From the NCBI GenBank assembly GCA_023653785.1, contig JAMKCH010051349.1:1-64000 (forward strand): a stretch of 64,000 nucleotides of DNA, read 5' to 3'. Both the position numbers and the translations under genes were made by a program. This DNA comes from Ophioderma brevispina (lineage: Eukaryota; Echinodermata; Ophiuroidea; Amphilepidida; Ophiodermatidae). The notes beneath the pieces were generated by a model, which did not search any database, had not been told where the DNA came from, and saw only the letters and a program-made list of their open reading frames with translations. Every line of letters starts with the position of its first letter. The first letter of the stretch is position 1. Shown here piece after piece: positions 12,905-24,289 of the stretch.

Positions 12905-13825
12905 ATCGTACTCCAAGACCCAACATTTTTTTTCAAATATTCCCACCTCAAACTTCAATAGAAGAATGATGTAGTCCACTGGTTAGGGTATTCTCAGAGG
13001 GTGTATTGAGTCAATCCCACAATGCACCAGTTTTGGAAAATGACATCTCAATCAGGACGTGTGATTCCACAAAAATCCTATTCTTAACACATGAAATCCC
13101 TGCCCACAAGGTGCTAGTACTTAGGGGATTTTTTGCATGATCATGAATTGTCTTATGGTTCTTATGCTTCCTGAACACTTTTTATCCCATAGTACTGACA
13201 TGTATTTAGTACAGTACAGGCACATAGCAATGCATTGTCGGATTGATTCAAAACACCCTCTGGGGTATTCTATATTGGAGTTGGAAATGGGTCTCTGGCT
13301 CAATTCCAGGCAAGACCGTGCCAGCAAACAAACACACACACACACACACACACACTCCCTAAATTTACGCTGCAAATATACAAGAGCTAAAACTCATTTT
13401 TTGGAGACCTCGTTTAGGGCGCCTCTTTTTTCCCGAGTGAATTTTACTCTTTTACATATAATTTCCATTCTTTTCATAAGGAGAGACAAAAAATCACTAA
13501 AAGTGCAATTCGGTATACGCTTTCAACATGACTGGATTATTTCAAAATTTGACTCTTGTGTAATCTTCATCTAGACTCCCTCTCCTGAAAGCACCATCCC
13601 CTCCCCTTGACCTTTTGCTGAATTCTGATTTATTAAAAAGGGGATTATGAAATTTATTTAATACCACTTTTGAAGCGCTTATCTGCAATTAAAAAATCTA
13701 CTCCACTCTATCTGGGGGGGGGGGGGGCGAAAGGACCTCTAATACCGAAAATAGGGCTGATTTTGCATGTTTTTGGCATGAACCCCCGGGGGCGTGTGTC
13801 CCGAACACCCCCCCAGATACGCCAC
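12905..13825. other. Non-coding stretch with CA microsatellite and G-run
   Basis: No gene seen. A (CA)n microsatellite of about 11 units lies at 13332-13353. A run of 15 G occurs at 13713-13727. The end at 13808-13827 (cccagatacgccactg) is a transposon-like terminus that mirrors the one at 14201; its other end was not found. Confidence 0.45.
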
Positions 13826-14200
13826 TGACCTCTATGTGAATGAAAAATTTTTACCCTTCTATACTTCTCCTTCTCCCCTTACAAACTGCACCTCCTGAAA
13901 TTATCAAATGACTTAAACATGTAAACACGATATATTGTAATAATAATAAGTACACGATTGACTCATCAACTTATTTCCCCTGCAAATATACCAAGATGAC
14001 CTTACAAAAACATTTAAACATATTTTTCAGGACTGCATTCAGTGCCCCAACAAATTTGTTCTGTTTTTGTATGAAGAGCCATATCGTATTTTGGCTTGTA
14101 GAATCAAATATTTTGCAGATTGAGATGAAAAAATACTAGTTTCTAATGATCCATTTGCAGGTTCGTTGGTGTGACTGTGGGGTCAAGGCTGATGTCTGGT

Positions 14201-14748
14201 CAGTGGCCTAACCAGAAGGGGGGAGCTTCCCCCTGTTGGGAAAAAAATCTTGCCCCACCCACCCCCCCCCCCCACCCTCCGAAAAATAAGTGATTTTCTG
14301 TACGTGCCAATTTACGTGAAATACCATTGGCCTATACTACATTAACAGGGGGATGGCCCGATTTTGAGGATATGAAGTTTTCATTTGACAGACGGCCTTC
14401 ACTCAAAAACCACCATCTGTAAAGTTTCACGCCGTATTTCAATCCGTTTTGATACGAGAGCTAAAAACGTGATTTTATAATCCCATAAGAGTACTGTGTA
14501 AAATTAATATGGGTCGACCAAAATGTCGCATATTTTCCTCATAACTTCAAACCAAACATCATTGGGCTCTCAGATTTACATGTAATGAGAAGAAAAGAGT
14601 AGTCTTTCTCTGATACCAAACTGTTGACACCTTCCGGTAAAATCTGGGGCTTCTGGGGACAGGCTAGAGCGATCGGGCCATGGACGCTTTAAAAAATTTC
14701 AATATATTTGCCCCCCTTTCCCCCTGAAAAAAAGCTGTTACACCACTG
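14201..14748. mobile_element. MITE with CAGTGG termini, carrying a nested TTAA MITE
   Basis: The left end CAGTGGCCTAACCAG (14201) and the right end GCTGTTACACCACTG (to 14748) are imperfect inverted repeats. CAGTGGYRTAAC-type termini occur in several cut-and-paste families, so the superfamily is left open. I could not see a convincing target duplication. Most of its length is the TTAA-flanked MITE at 14342-14692, so the older element is short. Confidence 0.5.
14342..14692. mobile_element. TTAA-flanked MITE, family A
   Basis: TTAA at both ends (14342-14345, 14689-14692). The inverted termini are ..GGGGGATGGCCCGAT on the left and ATCGGGCCATGGACG on the right. Related copies are at 35000-35144 (partial) and 59661-60267, and the three share the segment 'ggtaaaatctggggcttctg' near the right end. 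TTAA duplication fits piggyBac- or Kolobok-type transposases; none is encoded here. Confidence 0.8.
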
Positions 14749-15065
14749 GGGGTGCCCCTCTAATATATAAATTTGCAAGACTACCAAATATTCCACTCGA
14801 CACGTACAACAGCAGACTACCCTTTAGTGGGATCAACACAATTTACTGTGTGCAACCCCTCAACAACCTCATCCCCCTACTTTACCCATCAACTGGAGGT
14901 TTTGGTAGTACAAGAAATTCCTTCTCTTATACTTTTTCAGTGAAATTTCAGGCTCAGGAAATATGTGGTAATACCACATTAATTAACACAAACAAAAATT
15001 TCCATTTAACTCATTATGTTATGTGGCGTCCAAGTGTGTGAATATATCGGATCCAAAACATGATA

Positions 15066-15363
15066 ATGATAAAATTGGATGATTTAACGCCCAATATTAA
15101 TGGCTTACTGTATTTTGCAAAACGAAACGAAACAGAACTCCCGTTGGATACACGCTTTATTCCGTCATGCACGCATAATGTGCATAACGGAATAAAGCGT
15201 GTAATCCAATGGGAGTTCTGTTTCGTTTCGCAAATACAGTAAGCCATATTAATTGGTCGAGCTATGAGTTTTAAAATATTGGGCTCGACTGCGTCTCGCC
15301 TAATATTTTTTGCAACTCATAGCTCGACCAATTAATTTGGGCTTAATCGATCCAATTTTATAT
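15066..15363. mobile_element. Compound double-hairpin foldback element
   Basis: Outer arms of about 35 bp (from 15066, ataaaattggatgattta; and its complement ending near 15363) enclose two separate perfect-to-near-perfect hairpins. The first is at 15104-15241, with arms of about 60 bp around gtcatgcacgc. The second is at 15247-15345, with arms of about 45 bp around ctgcgtctc. Folded, it would form a three-way, cruciform-like structure. No coding capacity or recognised transposon termini. Confidence 0.75.
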
Positions 15364-15525
15364 CAAAATCGGATGTTTTTAGTGATATGCTTCCATGTGA
15401 GGAAGAAAACATGAAAATTCTGACCATGAACAGGTCAGCCACCTTTAATTTCTTGATGTATAATACACAGTGGCTTTAAAAAATGAGGCACAAAGTAGAG
15501 GTCCACTGAAGATCATTCATACATT

Positions 15526-16851
15526 TTTATTAGTCCACATACATTATACATCAAATAACAAAATAGGTATGTTAATAACAAAACCTAAACACTGCAATAA
15601 TGAGCAGTCACAAACTACAAAGTTTCACATAACTCTTTGAATTGATAACAAAATACCCACAAAAAAGGTATTAGAATGGCAAATATCATAATTTTCATCT
15701 ATTTTACAGTATTTTTCCTGTAAATGGCAGACAAAAGGCTGCATTGCATGTAATTACAAAAATGTATATCATATATGTGTAAAGTATATAAATGTGCAAA
15801 TTACAAAAGGGAAAATGAATTCAAACTTAACATAAACGACATGAATACAAAAACCAAAATGATTGCACACAAAAGAGTAGCTCTTGCTACAGAACAAGTT
15901 ATTGGGAGAAATTTCAAGACTCCCGTAACAGCACACAGATAATCAACTAGCACCAATAAATAAATACAATTGAAAGATAGCTCTAATACTGTTATGTAGT
16001 CAAGAAAAAACTGACCAAAAGAGCATTACTTTGTAAGTCACCCATTTAAAAACAAAATTAAAGGTGCTTGTTCCGATCGTCTTTGGGACCCCCCTGATTT
16101 AACCGGAAGTAGTATCAATTTTGATATCAGATGAAAGGCTGTATTTTTCTCATTGTCGTCCTGAAATTTCGGCTTTCAAATCCATTTCTTTCTAAAGATA
16201 TAGATAAAAAACTACCGTTTTAGTGGTTAACCATCAATATTAGCACAGTAGTGAATAGGGCGTTACACTATGCATTATCGCGTCTAGCATCAAAACTGCA
16301 AGTTTGTTTCCCACGGTACTGATGGTCGGTGTGTACAGGTGTCAGGCTCTCATATCAAATAGAGAACCTGATAGACAAAAACGGAACAAGCACCTTTAAC
16401 AGCATATATCATATACCAACCAACTGGTTGAAGACATAATGCAAGAAAGTCGAATCATATTTTTTCTATATGTATTGCATCAATTGGATAACAAGTCAAG
16501 TTAATACATAAAATATATTCAAATTTAAGTTGAGCAATAATTGGAATGCCTTAAATATTTGCCTTGCAGTCCAAAAGGGCCTTATTGTAATTGCTTTTCC
16601 CAGTTAGTGCAACTCAAGTTGTATACATCATATTGCAAATAACTAAGATTTTGTGAATAAGCTATTCTCAAGGATATCTAGTGAAAAAGATTGAAACAGA
16701 AGGTGCTCGAATCACAAAATGCACCGGGGCATTTTGTGATCCACAGCATTGTCCCCCGACTTACCTAAAAAAGTTGAGATTTTTATGTCATCTGAACCGT
16801 TAGCCTCAGTAATCCACGTGTACCTAATCTTGCGTGAAAATTCTGTCGTAT
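15526..16851 (-). CDS. Candidate 3' end of a spliced host gene (two exons and 3' UTR)
   Basis: A coherent minus-strand gene end can be read here, though I do not recognise the protein. Exon 1 of the model is 16851-16765, between the acceptor ..tttcttacag and the donor GTAAGT; it reads TTEFSRKIRYTWITEANG and on to STFL. After an 87-bp intron, an acceptor (..tttttcactag) starts a last exon at 16677 that continues in phase to a TAG at 16645-16643, ending DILENSLFTKS. Downstream sequence is AT-rich for 1.1 kb and contains AATAAA on the minus strand (15531-15526), fitting a 3' UTR. A TTAA MITE (16058-16399) lies within that UTR. Splice signals, phase and poly(A) signal agree, but the coding part is only about 40 codons, so a chance arrangement is possible. 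Confidence 0.35.
16058..16399. mobile_element. TTAA-flanked MITE, family B
   Basis: TTAA at 16058-16061 and 16396-16399. Termini are AAGGTGCTTGTTCCGAT and the complement CGGAACAAGCACCTT. It is inverted relative to the related copies at 22815-23158 and 62317-62659. It lacks coding sequence and sits in the proposed 3' UTR. Confidence 0.85.
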
Positions 16852-16978
16852 CTGTAAGAAATTCGCAATTTTGTATTTTCTGAAATACAAAAATTAGAGA
16901 AATTACAACACAGTGGCCTATGGGCTTGTGGGAAACAAAAGAATTGCTTATGACACAAAACTGCAAGATCGCAATCAA

Positions 16979-17013
16979 CTAAGATTTTGTGAATAAGCTT
17001 TTCTCAAGGATGT
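16979..17013 (-). other. Duplicate copy of the candidate terminal exon
   Basis: A direct repeat of about 90 bp (16636-16726 and 16976-17066) carries the same acceptor-plus-exon arrangement. The exon candidate spans 17013-16979, the same 35-nt length, in the same phase, reading DILEKSLFTKS and ending in TAG. One residue differs (N to K). It could be an alternative last exon or a dead duplicate. Confidence 0.3.
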
Positions 17014-17144
17014 CTAGTGAAACAAGAATGAAACAGAAGGTGCTTGAATCAGGAAATGCACCTCATGTGGGGATAGGTGTAATTACACAGCCACAGGAAA
17101 CTGCCAGGAATGACATTGAACTCCTAGACCCAGAAGATTCCCAA

Positions 17145-17570
17145 AACTTGGTACTTTTTAAAATACTTATATACAGTCTTTTAAATGTTTTTTTCACCCA
17201 AAATTTGACATGTGGGTGACCCGATCACGTCCGATTATTTCATATAATGCTTTCTCTCTCACATGCTAGCATATCACAAAAAAAATATTGATAGAGAAAT
17301 TTCCCGCCCTTTGGATGTAGAGATGCAAAATAATTTAAAATTGGTCAATAGGAACAGTGTGCATTAGTTAATGTGGGTCAACCAAATTAGGAAGATTTAT
17401 TCATACAAACAATGGAAAAGTTTCTGAGCTTCAATTCACTGGGTTTTGATGAGAAAAATTAGTTTTCTTCTTATAACCAAATTCTTACTTTGATCAAGTA
17501 AACAGAGGGCGGTTTTTCCAATCGGGTCACCCATCTTTAAAGAAAAGTGTCAAAAAGTACTACCCCCACC
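17145..17570. mobile_element. Putative short inverted-repeat element
   Basis: ggtactttttaaa at the left and its counterpart gtcaaaaagtact at the right, together with internal gggtgacccgat / atcgggtcaccc, form two nested inverted-repeat pairs. The unit is about 425 bp and non-coding. Boundaries and target duplication are uncertain. Confidence 0.4.
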
Positions 17571-18170
17571 GTCCTCCAATTTGCCTTAATTGAAATTTTT
17601 TTGGTCTTGTAGACCATTATCTCCGGGGCCTGGACCTCCTCCATGGTCCTTTGGATAATTTTGCTCAATTTACCAAAGGCTGATTCAGAATTTCCTGATG
17701 ATGGTGCATTTCAATTTCAAACAAATCATGTTTTTTAGCATACATAATTGCTTGTCCATCGACTAATCACTGTGTGAACTTGCTACACGCTCAACGTTTC
17801 CTTCCTAACAAAATTACAACTTTGTTATAAAATTCCAGATCCGGAATTTTTTGTGGAAGGCCCGTTATACTGTGTATAAATATTTACTGCAAAGAAAATG
17901 AAATATCCGCTTCATCTCCCAAACTTTGGAATTAAAGCAGTTTAGGTGACTATCTTTAGTTCTAGATTATTAGTTTTAAATTACTACACACAAAACTTAT
18001 TTTGAAATCTCTGGCTCAGCCTTAAACATGTACATGATACAGGATAAGTTTTGAATTTTGACTTATCTGCTTTTGTAACATTTCATTTTCCCCACAGAAA
18101 AAAATAATTGCAACCTGTCACAACTTAATTGCAATTTGACCTCATTTGGATTTCCAACAGTCTCTAAATT
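17571..18170. other. Unassigned stretch with one weak coding-like segment
   Basis: On the minus strand 17712-17600 stays open and reads PSSGNSESAFGKLSKIIQ followed by RTMEEVQAPEIM. Its composition is gene-like and it could be an exon of the gene ending at 16.6 kb, but the flanking splice sites are poor. Otherwise nothing is recognised. Confidence 0.2.
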
Positions 18171-18173
18171 AAG

Positions 18174-18244
18174 GGGTTCACTCATAGATTTTCATGAGTA
18201 AACGCGGGCCAACAACTCTTATGAAAATCTATGAGTGAACCCCG
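18174..18244. repeat. Short perfect hairpin
   Basis: ggggttcactcatagatttt is followed, after about 28 bp, by its complement aaaatctatgagtgaacccc. The left side begins with TTAA. Too small to class, perhaps a minimal MITE. Confidence 0.6.
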
Positions 18245-20570
18245 TTCACACGTCATTATTTTGCTGTTTGTACCTTCAATCCCTCCAAATCAGCTGCAAA
18301 GCACGGCTTTTCATGTCATGTTTTCGTCTTCTTCACACTTGTGAAAAACAGCACGATCGATGTATCAATGGGATATATTTTTCCATTACAGATCCGGGGT
18401 GGCTTCGAATTGTGCACAACAATGCAAAAATATTTGAATGCATGTTTTGTGTTTGATTCAACAATATTCACAACAAATACATTTAAAAATTAATAGTCAA
18501 GTATATTGGGCTTCATATTTATTTGATCAATAATAGCGCCGCAACCATGCTCATTGTAACTGTCTACTATTTCGACTGCCTACCCTAAAAGCGTGATTCA
18601 GAAATTCGATTACTGCATGGCATTAAAAACGTTGTTTAGGACCGGCTCTCAACCATCACAAACGCAGAATCTCCTAATGATGTGTGAATGACAACTATAC
18701 GAATAGCTACTTATCGCAACAAGTTACACTTATACACGAATCCGACTGCGACTATTCTCGCCCCTGCGCCGTGGGCGGCGCACTCACCATCCCGCCATGA
18801 CTGGGTGGCATCTTTTGCATTTTCTCGTTATACACCCAGCGTTTACGTTTTGTACGTGTTCCCACAAAGAAGCGATAATTTTTGATCAGTTCTGAGTCCA
18901 AATCAACACTATTTCACTGTTATCCCTTTGTATATCCATCATGGCGTCTCAGGAAAAAAATGTAAACATTTAAAAAAATTAAAAAAATTAAAAAAATTTA
19001 CAAAAATGGAAACGATGCCGTGTAAATTCCTCTCAATGACACATGAAGAATGTGAATTTCTGCAGCCGTACCATATGCAATCGGTCCCAAATGGAAAACC
19101 CACCGAATCTGCAAAGCTTCTAATGAAGTGGAATTAACTTATTTTTATTTTTATTATTTCATTTAGTTTCTATCAATACGATTGTTGTTTTTCACCAAAA
19201 TTTCCATTTTATAAAAAACATGGTTAAATTTTAGTTCCACATGTCACGTACACGTACATCACTCATGTACATTAAACCAAAAATATCCCGGGGGGTAGGA
19301 CATGCCATCCCTAACATCAACAGCCTGAAGTCAAATCGGCATTAAACATCCGGCTCGTACTCTGGCTATTCCCTTTCAAATACTTAACGGTAGGAGGGCG
19401 CTATTACGCGTATCGGACGTTATACCTCACACTTGCCTAAGTCTAGGCCTGGTCCACGAATATTTAAATCTAATTACCGTTATTAGGAAATTACAAAAAT
19501 ATTTGCAGCGACTGGTTCATTCCACTAAACCCGACGGTTTTGAAGTGCAATAAGTTAATCCTTTATTTATCATGATATTCTAAGAATGTATTGAACATAG
19601 GGTTTAGAGGAGATTTTGTAATGTAACCTAGACACACAGGCAACCATAGTAAATGCACGTCGCAGTTCCACAAATTACCGTTGGAAATCCCCAAAGCCCA
19701 AATCGAGCGGTCGTGTCCTACCCCCCCCCCTGAAATAATCATCGTATCCATTTCAGTCTAAAATACGCACTTGTAACTCGCCGGATCCCTTTTTCACGTG
19801 TACTGCTAGTCCAAGCGTAGGCACTTCCATGCAGCAAACTAGACTCTTTGGGTTCAGATCCTCCGAATTCGGTCCACATGGGCCCACGGACGCGTCCTTT
19901 CTAAAACATAAACAACCCGCATCGGAAATTTCATGTTTTTCAGCACATACTATCGGTCCCTTGTGAACTATTCCATTTTTTCCACGTACACTGACTATAT
20001 CAACATTCTGTTGTTACTACTTTCTTTTTTGTCGTGGATTTTGAATTATATCTAAAAATGATTTTTAGTCACCCGGCTGTATTACCAAGCTTTTAACACT
20101 TTATCTAACCATCAAGCGTCCATTTCTCAGTTCACGCAAAGTGGGCGAGGTAACCTTAATTTTTACAACAACAGTAAGCACTTGCCCTGGAATTCCACTT
20201 TAGGCCAGTCCCTGACCTCATCCTTCTCCTTAAATCCATATTAAACAGGGAATTGTTAAAAATTGCGAAAAGGTAGTTGTAAAATCTTATTTCGTTCGTA
20301 CGCTCGTAAAAGGCATATGCGGCGTGTGTTCCTGGTTGTTTGGTGGTCCAAGGGATGCCCCCCAGTAATGTCGGCGACGTAGAGTGGTGTCCTTTTCGAG
20401 GCTTCCCCAGTCGGATTCGTGTATAAACAATGGTCCATAGCTGATGTGCAAGTTTACAAAGCCATGCATCAATCTAATTTATAACCCAAATAACAACCTA
20501 CATTGGCTTTAGAAAATGACCCGTGTCAATTGTGGACCCAAACACTCTTCACAAAATGGCAAAATTATTT
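18245..20570. other. Mostly unassigned stretch
   Basis: No gene can be supported. On the minus strand, atggcgggatg|gtgagt at about 18798-18782 looks like a start codon followed by a strong 5' splice site, so a short first exon is possible. Inverted termini ggggggtaggaca (about 19290) and tgtcctaccccccc (about 19713-19732) suggest a 440-bp repeat element. An A-rich run of ttaaaaaaa units lies at 18971-19003. Confidence 0.3.
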
Positions 20571-20578
20571 TTGGTGTA

Positions 20579-20850
20579 TTTATTTGATTAACATTTTGCA
20601 TAATGTTACATAAAATGTAATGTACATCCAAATATATAAAGCACATTAAAAAAAATACAGAGTAATTTCCATAAAAATGTAGAAAATATAAAACAGTGAT
20701 TTCTATACAAATACAAAAGCACCAATACGAAATAATACAAGAATTATTTACTTTTTTGACTATATATATGGAATTATTGAGTAATGATAATGACTTGTAT
20801 ACTAAGCATCTTGGGCACAGTAAAGAGATTGCTGCAGTTGCACCTTAGAT
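20579..20850 (-). other. Possible 3' UTR of a minus-strand gene
   Basis: AT-rich sequence with AATAAA on the minus strand (20584-20579), similar in character to the 15.5-16.0 kb UTR. No matching coding exon was identified. Confidence 0.2.
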
Positions 20851-20929
20851 TACAATTGTTCTTTCTTCGGAGGGTCGGGATGTGCATATTTCATGGAACC
20901 AATCAGTGGGATATAATCAATTATTCAAT

Positions 20930-21100
20930 ATTATACAAATATTGACTGCTCATGAGGGAAATGGTGCAAAATAACTACCCGAGGTGACTGGAGACCGTGG
21001 GGCTACTATAGGGGGGCCCACGGTCTCCAGCCACCGAGGGGAGGTATTTTGCACCATTTCATGAATATAGAGCAGTCAATATTTGTTTTATATAACATAT
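20930..21100. repeat. Large imperfect hairpin
   Basis: Arms of about 70 bp (caaatattgactgctc ... gagaccgtgg and the complement ccacggtctccag ... gagcagtcaatattt) surround a loop near ctactatagg. A shared tail (caaatgacagaaatattt type) recurs at 21600-21630, so it belongs to a dispersed repeat. Confidence 0.7.
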
Positions 21101-22335
21101 AAAAATATTCTGTCATTTGAAAAACTTGCCAAGTCTCGTCGAGATCAGCCGAGCTGCCACCGCAATTCTCAAGCCTAGTCTAGCCATGGCCTGGTCATAG
21201 TTCAATCCAACTGCGGCTCTCTCCCACAAATTTCTCAAACTGCTCTAGATATATGATTTGTTTTTCGGTATATGCACTATCTACAGCATCGAGATTTCTC
21301 CATTTTGAGTCAAAATTTCAAAGGAAATTGTCCAGCGTTGAAATAAACATGCAAATATCATGCAGAAGATAAGATCGATGCAGTGTCAGAGGTCGGGTCG
21401 CTGATCGGGTCAGATCAATCACCGTGAGGCACGGGCGATGCAAGATACCAATGCAGGGAAAAAAGTTCCCCATTAAAAATGAACTATTTCCCTGTGATGG
21501 GGGGAAATAGTAGCTTTTTATGGGAGCTTTTTTCTCTCCTACTAAATTTTGAGGAACTAGTCTAAACTATTTTATGTCACATGATATAGTATCCACCAAT
21601 CAAATGACAGAAATATTTTTTATATAATATGGAATAAAGACTAATCTTGTTGTAATGGTGGCACGATTCTTTTCCCACTGAAAAAGTGTCCATGGAATAT
21701 GCAAAATACAGATCTCCTTAAATATAGTTTGTGTAGTCTTGAGTAAATTAACAGTAACATCACTTGTTTCTATTTGTTTATTCGTGTAGGTTACACACCC
21801 CTGACTCAGTTTGCCTCAGAGTGCAGGCAATTGTGTATGTGTGTGATCAGACTGGACATTATGTAACAAAATGTAAGTTTTGAATTGGCCATTCTGTAAG
21901 TAGTAAAAAAGGTAGGCATGTTCACATTAGAAATTGAGCAAAATTTTATTGGCATGGCATTTGGAAAATCCATTTTTTTTCATAAAAGAAAGGGAAAATC
22001 TATTTAGAAAATGCCAGAAATGAAACTAATTAACATTTTTGTTACAACATGATTTATGTAACCTTGCCATAGACACAAACTAAAGAGTACATATTTTGCT
22101 ATTTGGCCAATTTTTGCAGATAATGGTTTTGCTAAGATTCTTCAATCATTGGCACATTTGAAAAAATAGCACAACCTCTAGATTTCAAAATTGATATTTT
22201 TGCATGGTTGTAAACTTTTATATACATTAAGCCCACATCAACGCCCTTATAGGTAAACACATAAAGTCAAATTGGTTGAGTAAGTTACGACAAACGTTAG
22301 GCTACAAATTCTATGTATGTCTTTAGCTTCTTATT
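21101..22335. other. Non-coding stretch, nothing identified
   Basis: AT-rich, with several repeat scraps (gggaaatag hairpin at about 21480-21520). No gene or RNA feature recognised. Confidence 0.35.
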
Positions 22336-22340
22336 AAAGG

Positions 22341-22810
22341 TGTGGGAGAGCGTGGTCGAGTGGTTGGGGTGCTTGCTTTGGCGCAAATATACCAAACAAA
22401 AATCCGGGTTTTCGAAATTCCCGGTGGGGTCACTGCTGGGATTTACCAGGTGCTCATTTCTGAGATTTAATCTGTTATTATACGAGCTATGATTAAATAC
22501 AGATACCGCTCTCCTCCATGGTCACTGGAATTGGGCAAATGCATCATGAAAGCATCACGTCCTAGAGGGACGGTAAGCCGTCGGTCCCGTGTACAGGAGT
22601 CACAACTGTACATGGACATCGCATCAGTAGTCGAATAAGAGTAGGTGTAAACCCTGGACTGTTCCCAATCCGCCCCTAGTCTCAAAAACGCGGGGCCATG
22701 TTAGGAGAGTCAGTATCATGGATACACGCATGGCCGGTCAGCTAAACGTTGAATAAATCGACACAACCACAAAAAGCCATACGAATGACTTGTGGACACC
22801 TGAGAAGGAG
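22341..22810 (+). mobile_element. tRNA-derived SINE
   Basis: A degraded tRNA head at about 22345-22425 has an A-box-like TGGTCGAGTGGTT and a damaged B box around ggttttcgaaattcc. It is followed by a body containing taagccgtcggtcccgtgt. That core phrase resembles conserved SINE central domains of marine deuterostomes; the exact domain name is not certain. It ends close to the TTAA MITE at 22815. Confidence 0.55.
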
Positions 22811-22814
22811 AAGA

Positions 22815-23158
22815 TTAAAGGTGCTTGTTCCGATTTATGTTATTGTGTTCTCTACTGATATGAGAGGCTGGAACTTGCACATACACCCCATCAAGTTACG
22901 GTGGGAAACAAACTTACGGGTATGGATGGTAGACGCAATAATGCATGTTGCAAAGCCCTATTCAAAATACTGTATACATGATGGTACCATAAATGGCGGA
23001 TTTTTGTTTATATCTTGGGGTAGAAATGGATTGGGGTCAAATTTCAGGACGACAATGAGAAAAATAAGCATTCATCGGATATCAAAACGTACACTTCCGG
23101 GTAAAAATCGGGGGGGGGGGGGGGGGTCCCAAAAGACTATTGGAACACGCACCTTTAA
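22815..23158. mobile_element. TTAA-flanked MITE, family B
   Basis: TTAA at 22815-22818 and 23155-23158. Termini are AAGGTGCTTGTTCCGAT and GGAACACGCACCTT. It has a run of 17 G near the right end, a position also G-rich in the 62.3-kb copy. The reading frame running through it is a repeat by-product. Confidence 0.85.
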
Positions 23159-23159
23159 T

Positions 23160-24285
23160 GTCTATCGTGTTTTTTATGTGTAAAAATATATCTTATTCTT
23201 CAAATGGCTAGACTATAATTGTTACAAATTGATGAATGAAATTCAGTTATTTTCTGAAACTGTGCCAGTGCCACTTTAAAGTTTTAAAATGATATTTAAG
23301 TGGTTTGGTACGGTTGCGGTTTTCTTTGACATTGAAAATTTGTACAATACCAGTAAAATTTCCTTGTTGTTTGGACTTCATAAGCCAATATTTCCCTTTT
23401 TTCTCAAAGACTCAAAAATAAATTACCCCTTGGTAATTAGCTAAGGTGGTGGAATATGCTTACAAATTTCCATGTGATTGATAATAAATATTCATATTTT
23501 ATCCCCCAGTTGTTCAGGGGAAAAATATTGGAATTTGACTCCTATTTTCAAAATCAATTATACCACAAGCAACCAAAATGTAGGCTCAGTATCCACATCC
23601 ACTTTCATGTTCTGGCTCCCTGACTACACACAGTAGTTTTTGAACACCAACAATGCTCCAGGAGGTCTCCCTCACTTAATCTCAAAGGGCATCTATATAA
23701 TTTTTTTTAATCTCTTTGGATTTTATTTTTCCTTGTCACTGGTTAAAATCATGACAAGAAGCAGGAGTGAGATTTGAAATCCAGACAACTGTATCATGGA
23801 GTTCAGTTTTCTAACCACAAGACCAGTTGAGGATTCGTTGCTAGATTTGTAATTCGAATCCTTGATAAAATTTATGGAAAAATCGAATATTGTCATCAGC
23901 ACTCAAATATGATTATTAGCTCCACTCTGGAACACTTGTCACAACTTATAGTGGAGCGGTTTTGGATTGTCAAAATTGTCCGACACCCTCCCCTCGTACA
24001 ACAAAACGTAACCACTTTCCTATTTGAAAGATAGTATAAATTAATTTTTTAAAAAAATGGTTGGTTGTGGTCAAAAACTTTGGTGCAGGGGTTGTTTGGG
24101 GACAAAAAATCATGGTGTTTGATCTAAAAACTTACCAAAAATCAAGATTTATTGATTTTCATTAGCAACACATTTTTATGCAATGTTATAAACCTATTCA
24201 ATAACAACAAGGATACCATAACGTAGTGCATCGATGATGCAGTAACCCATCAATGGGAATGGTTAGGGAATGCGTAGTTGTGGGG
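23160..24285. other. Unassigned stretch with a possible decayed SINE
   Basis: On the minus strand 23845-23740 resembles a tRNA head (TGGTCTTGTGGTTAGA; B-box remnant ggatttcaaatctca). The rest shows no recognisable feature. Confidence 0.3.
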
Positions 24286-24289
24286 GAAT

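Noticed and set aside
15014..15247. Overlapping frames on both strands
   Set aside because: They are the two arms of a hairpin.
22749..23183. Frame of 144 codons similar to one at 62327-62659
   Set aside because: Similarity comes from the shared TTAA MITE; the frame is not kept in the third copy at 16058.
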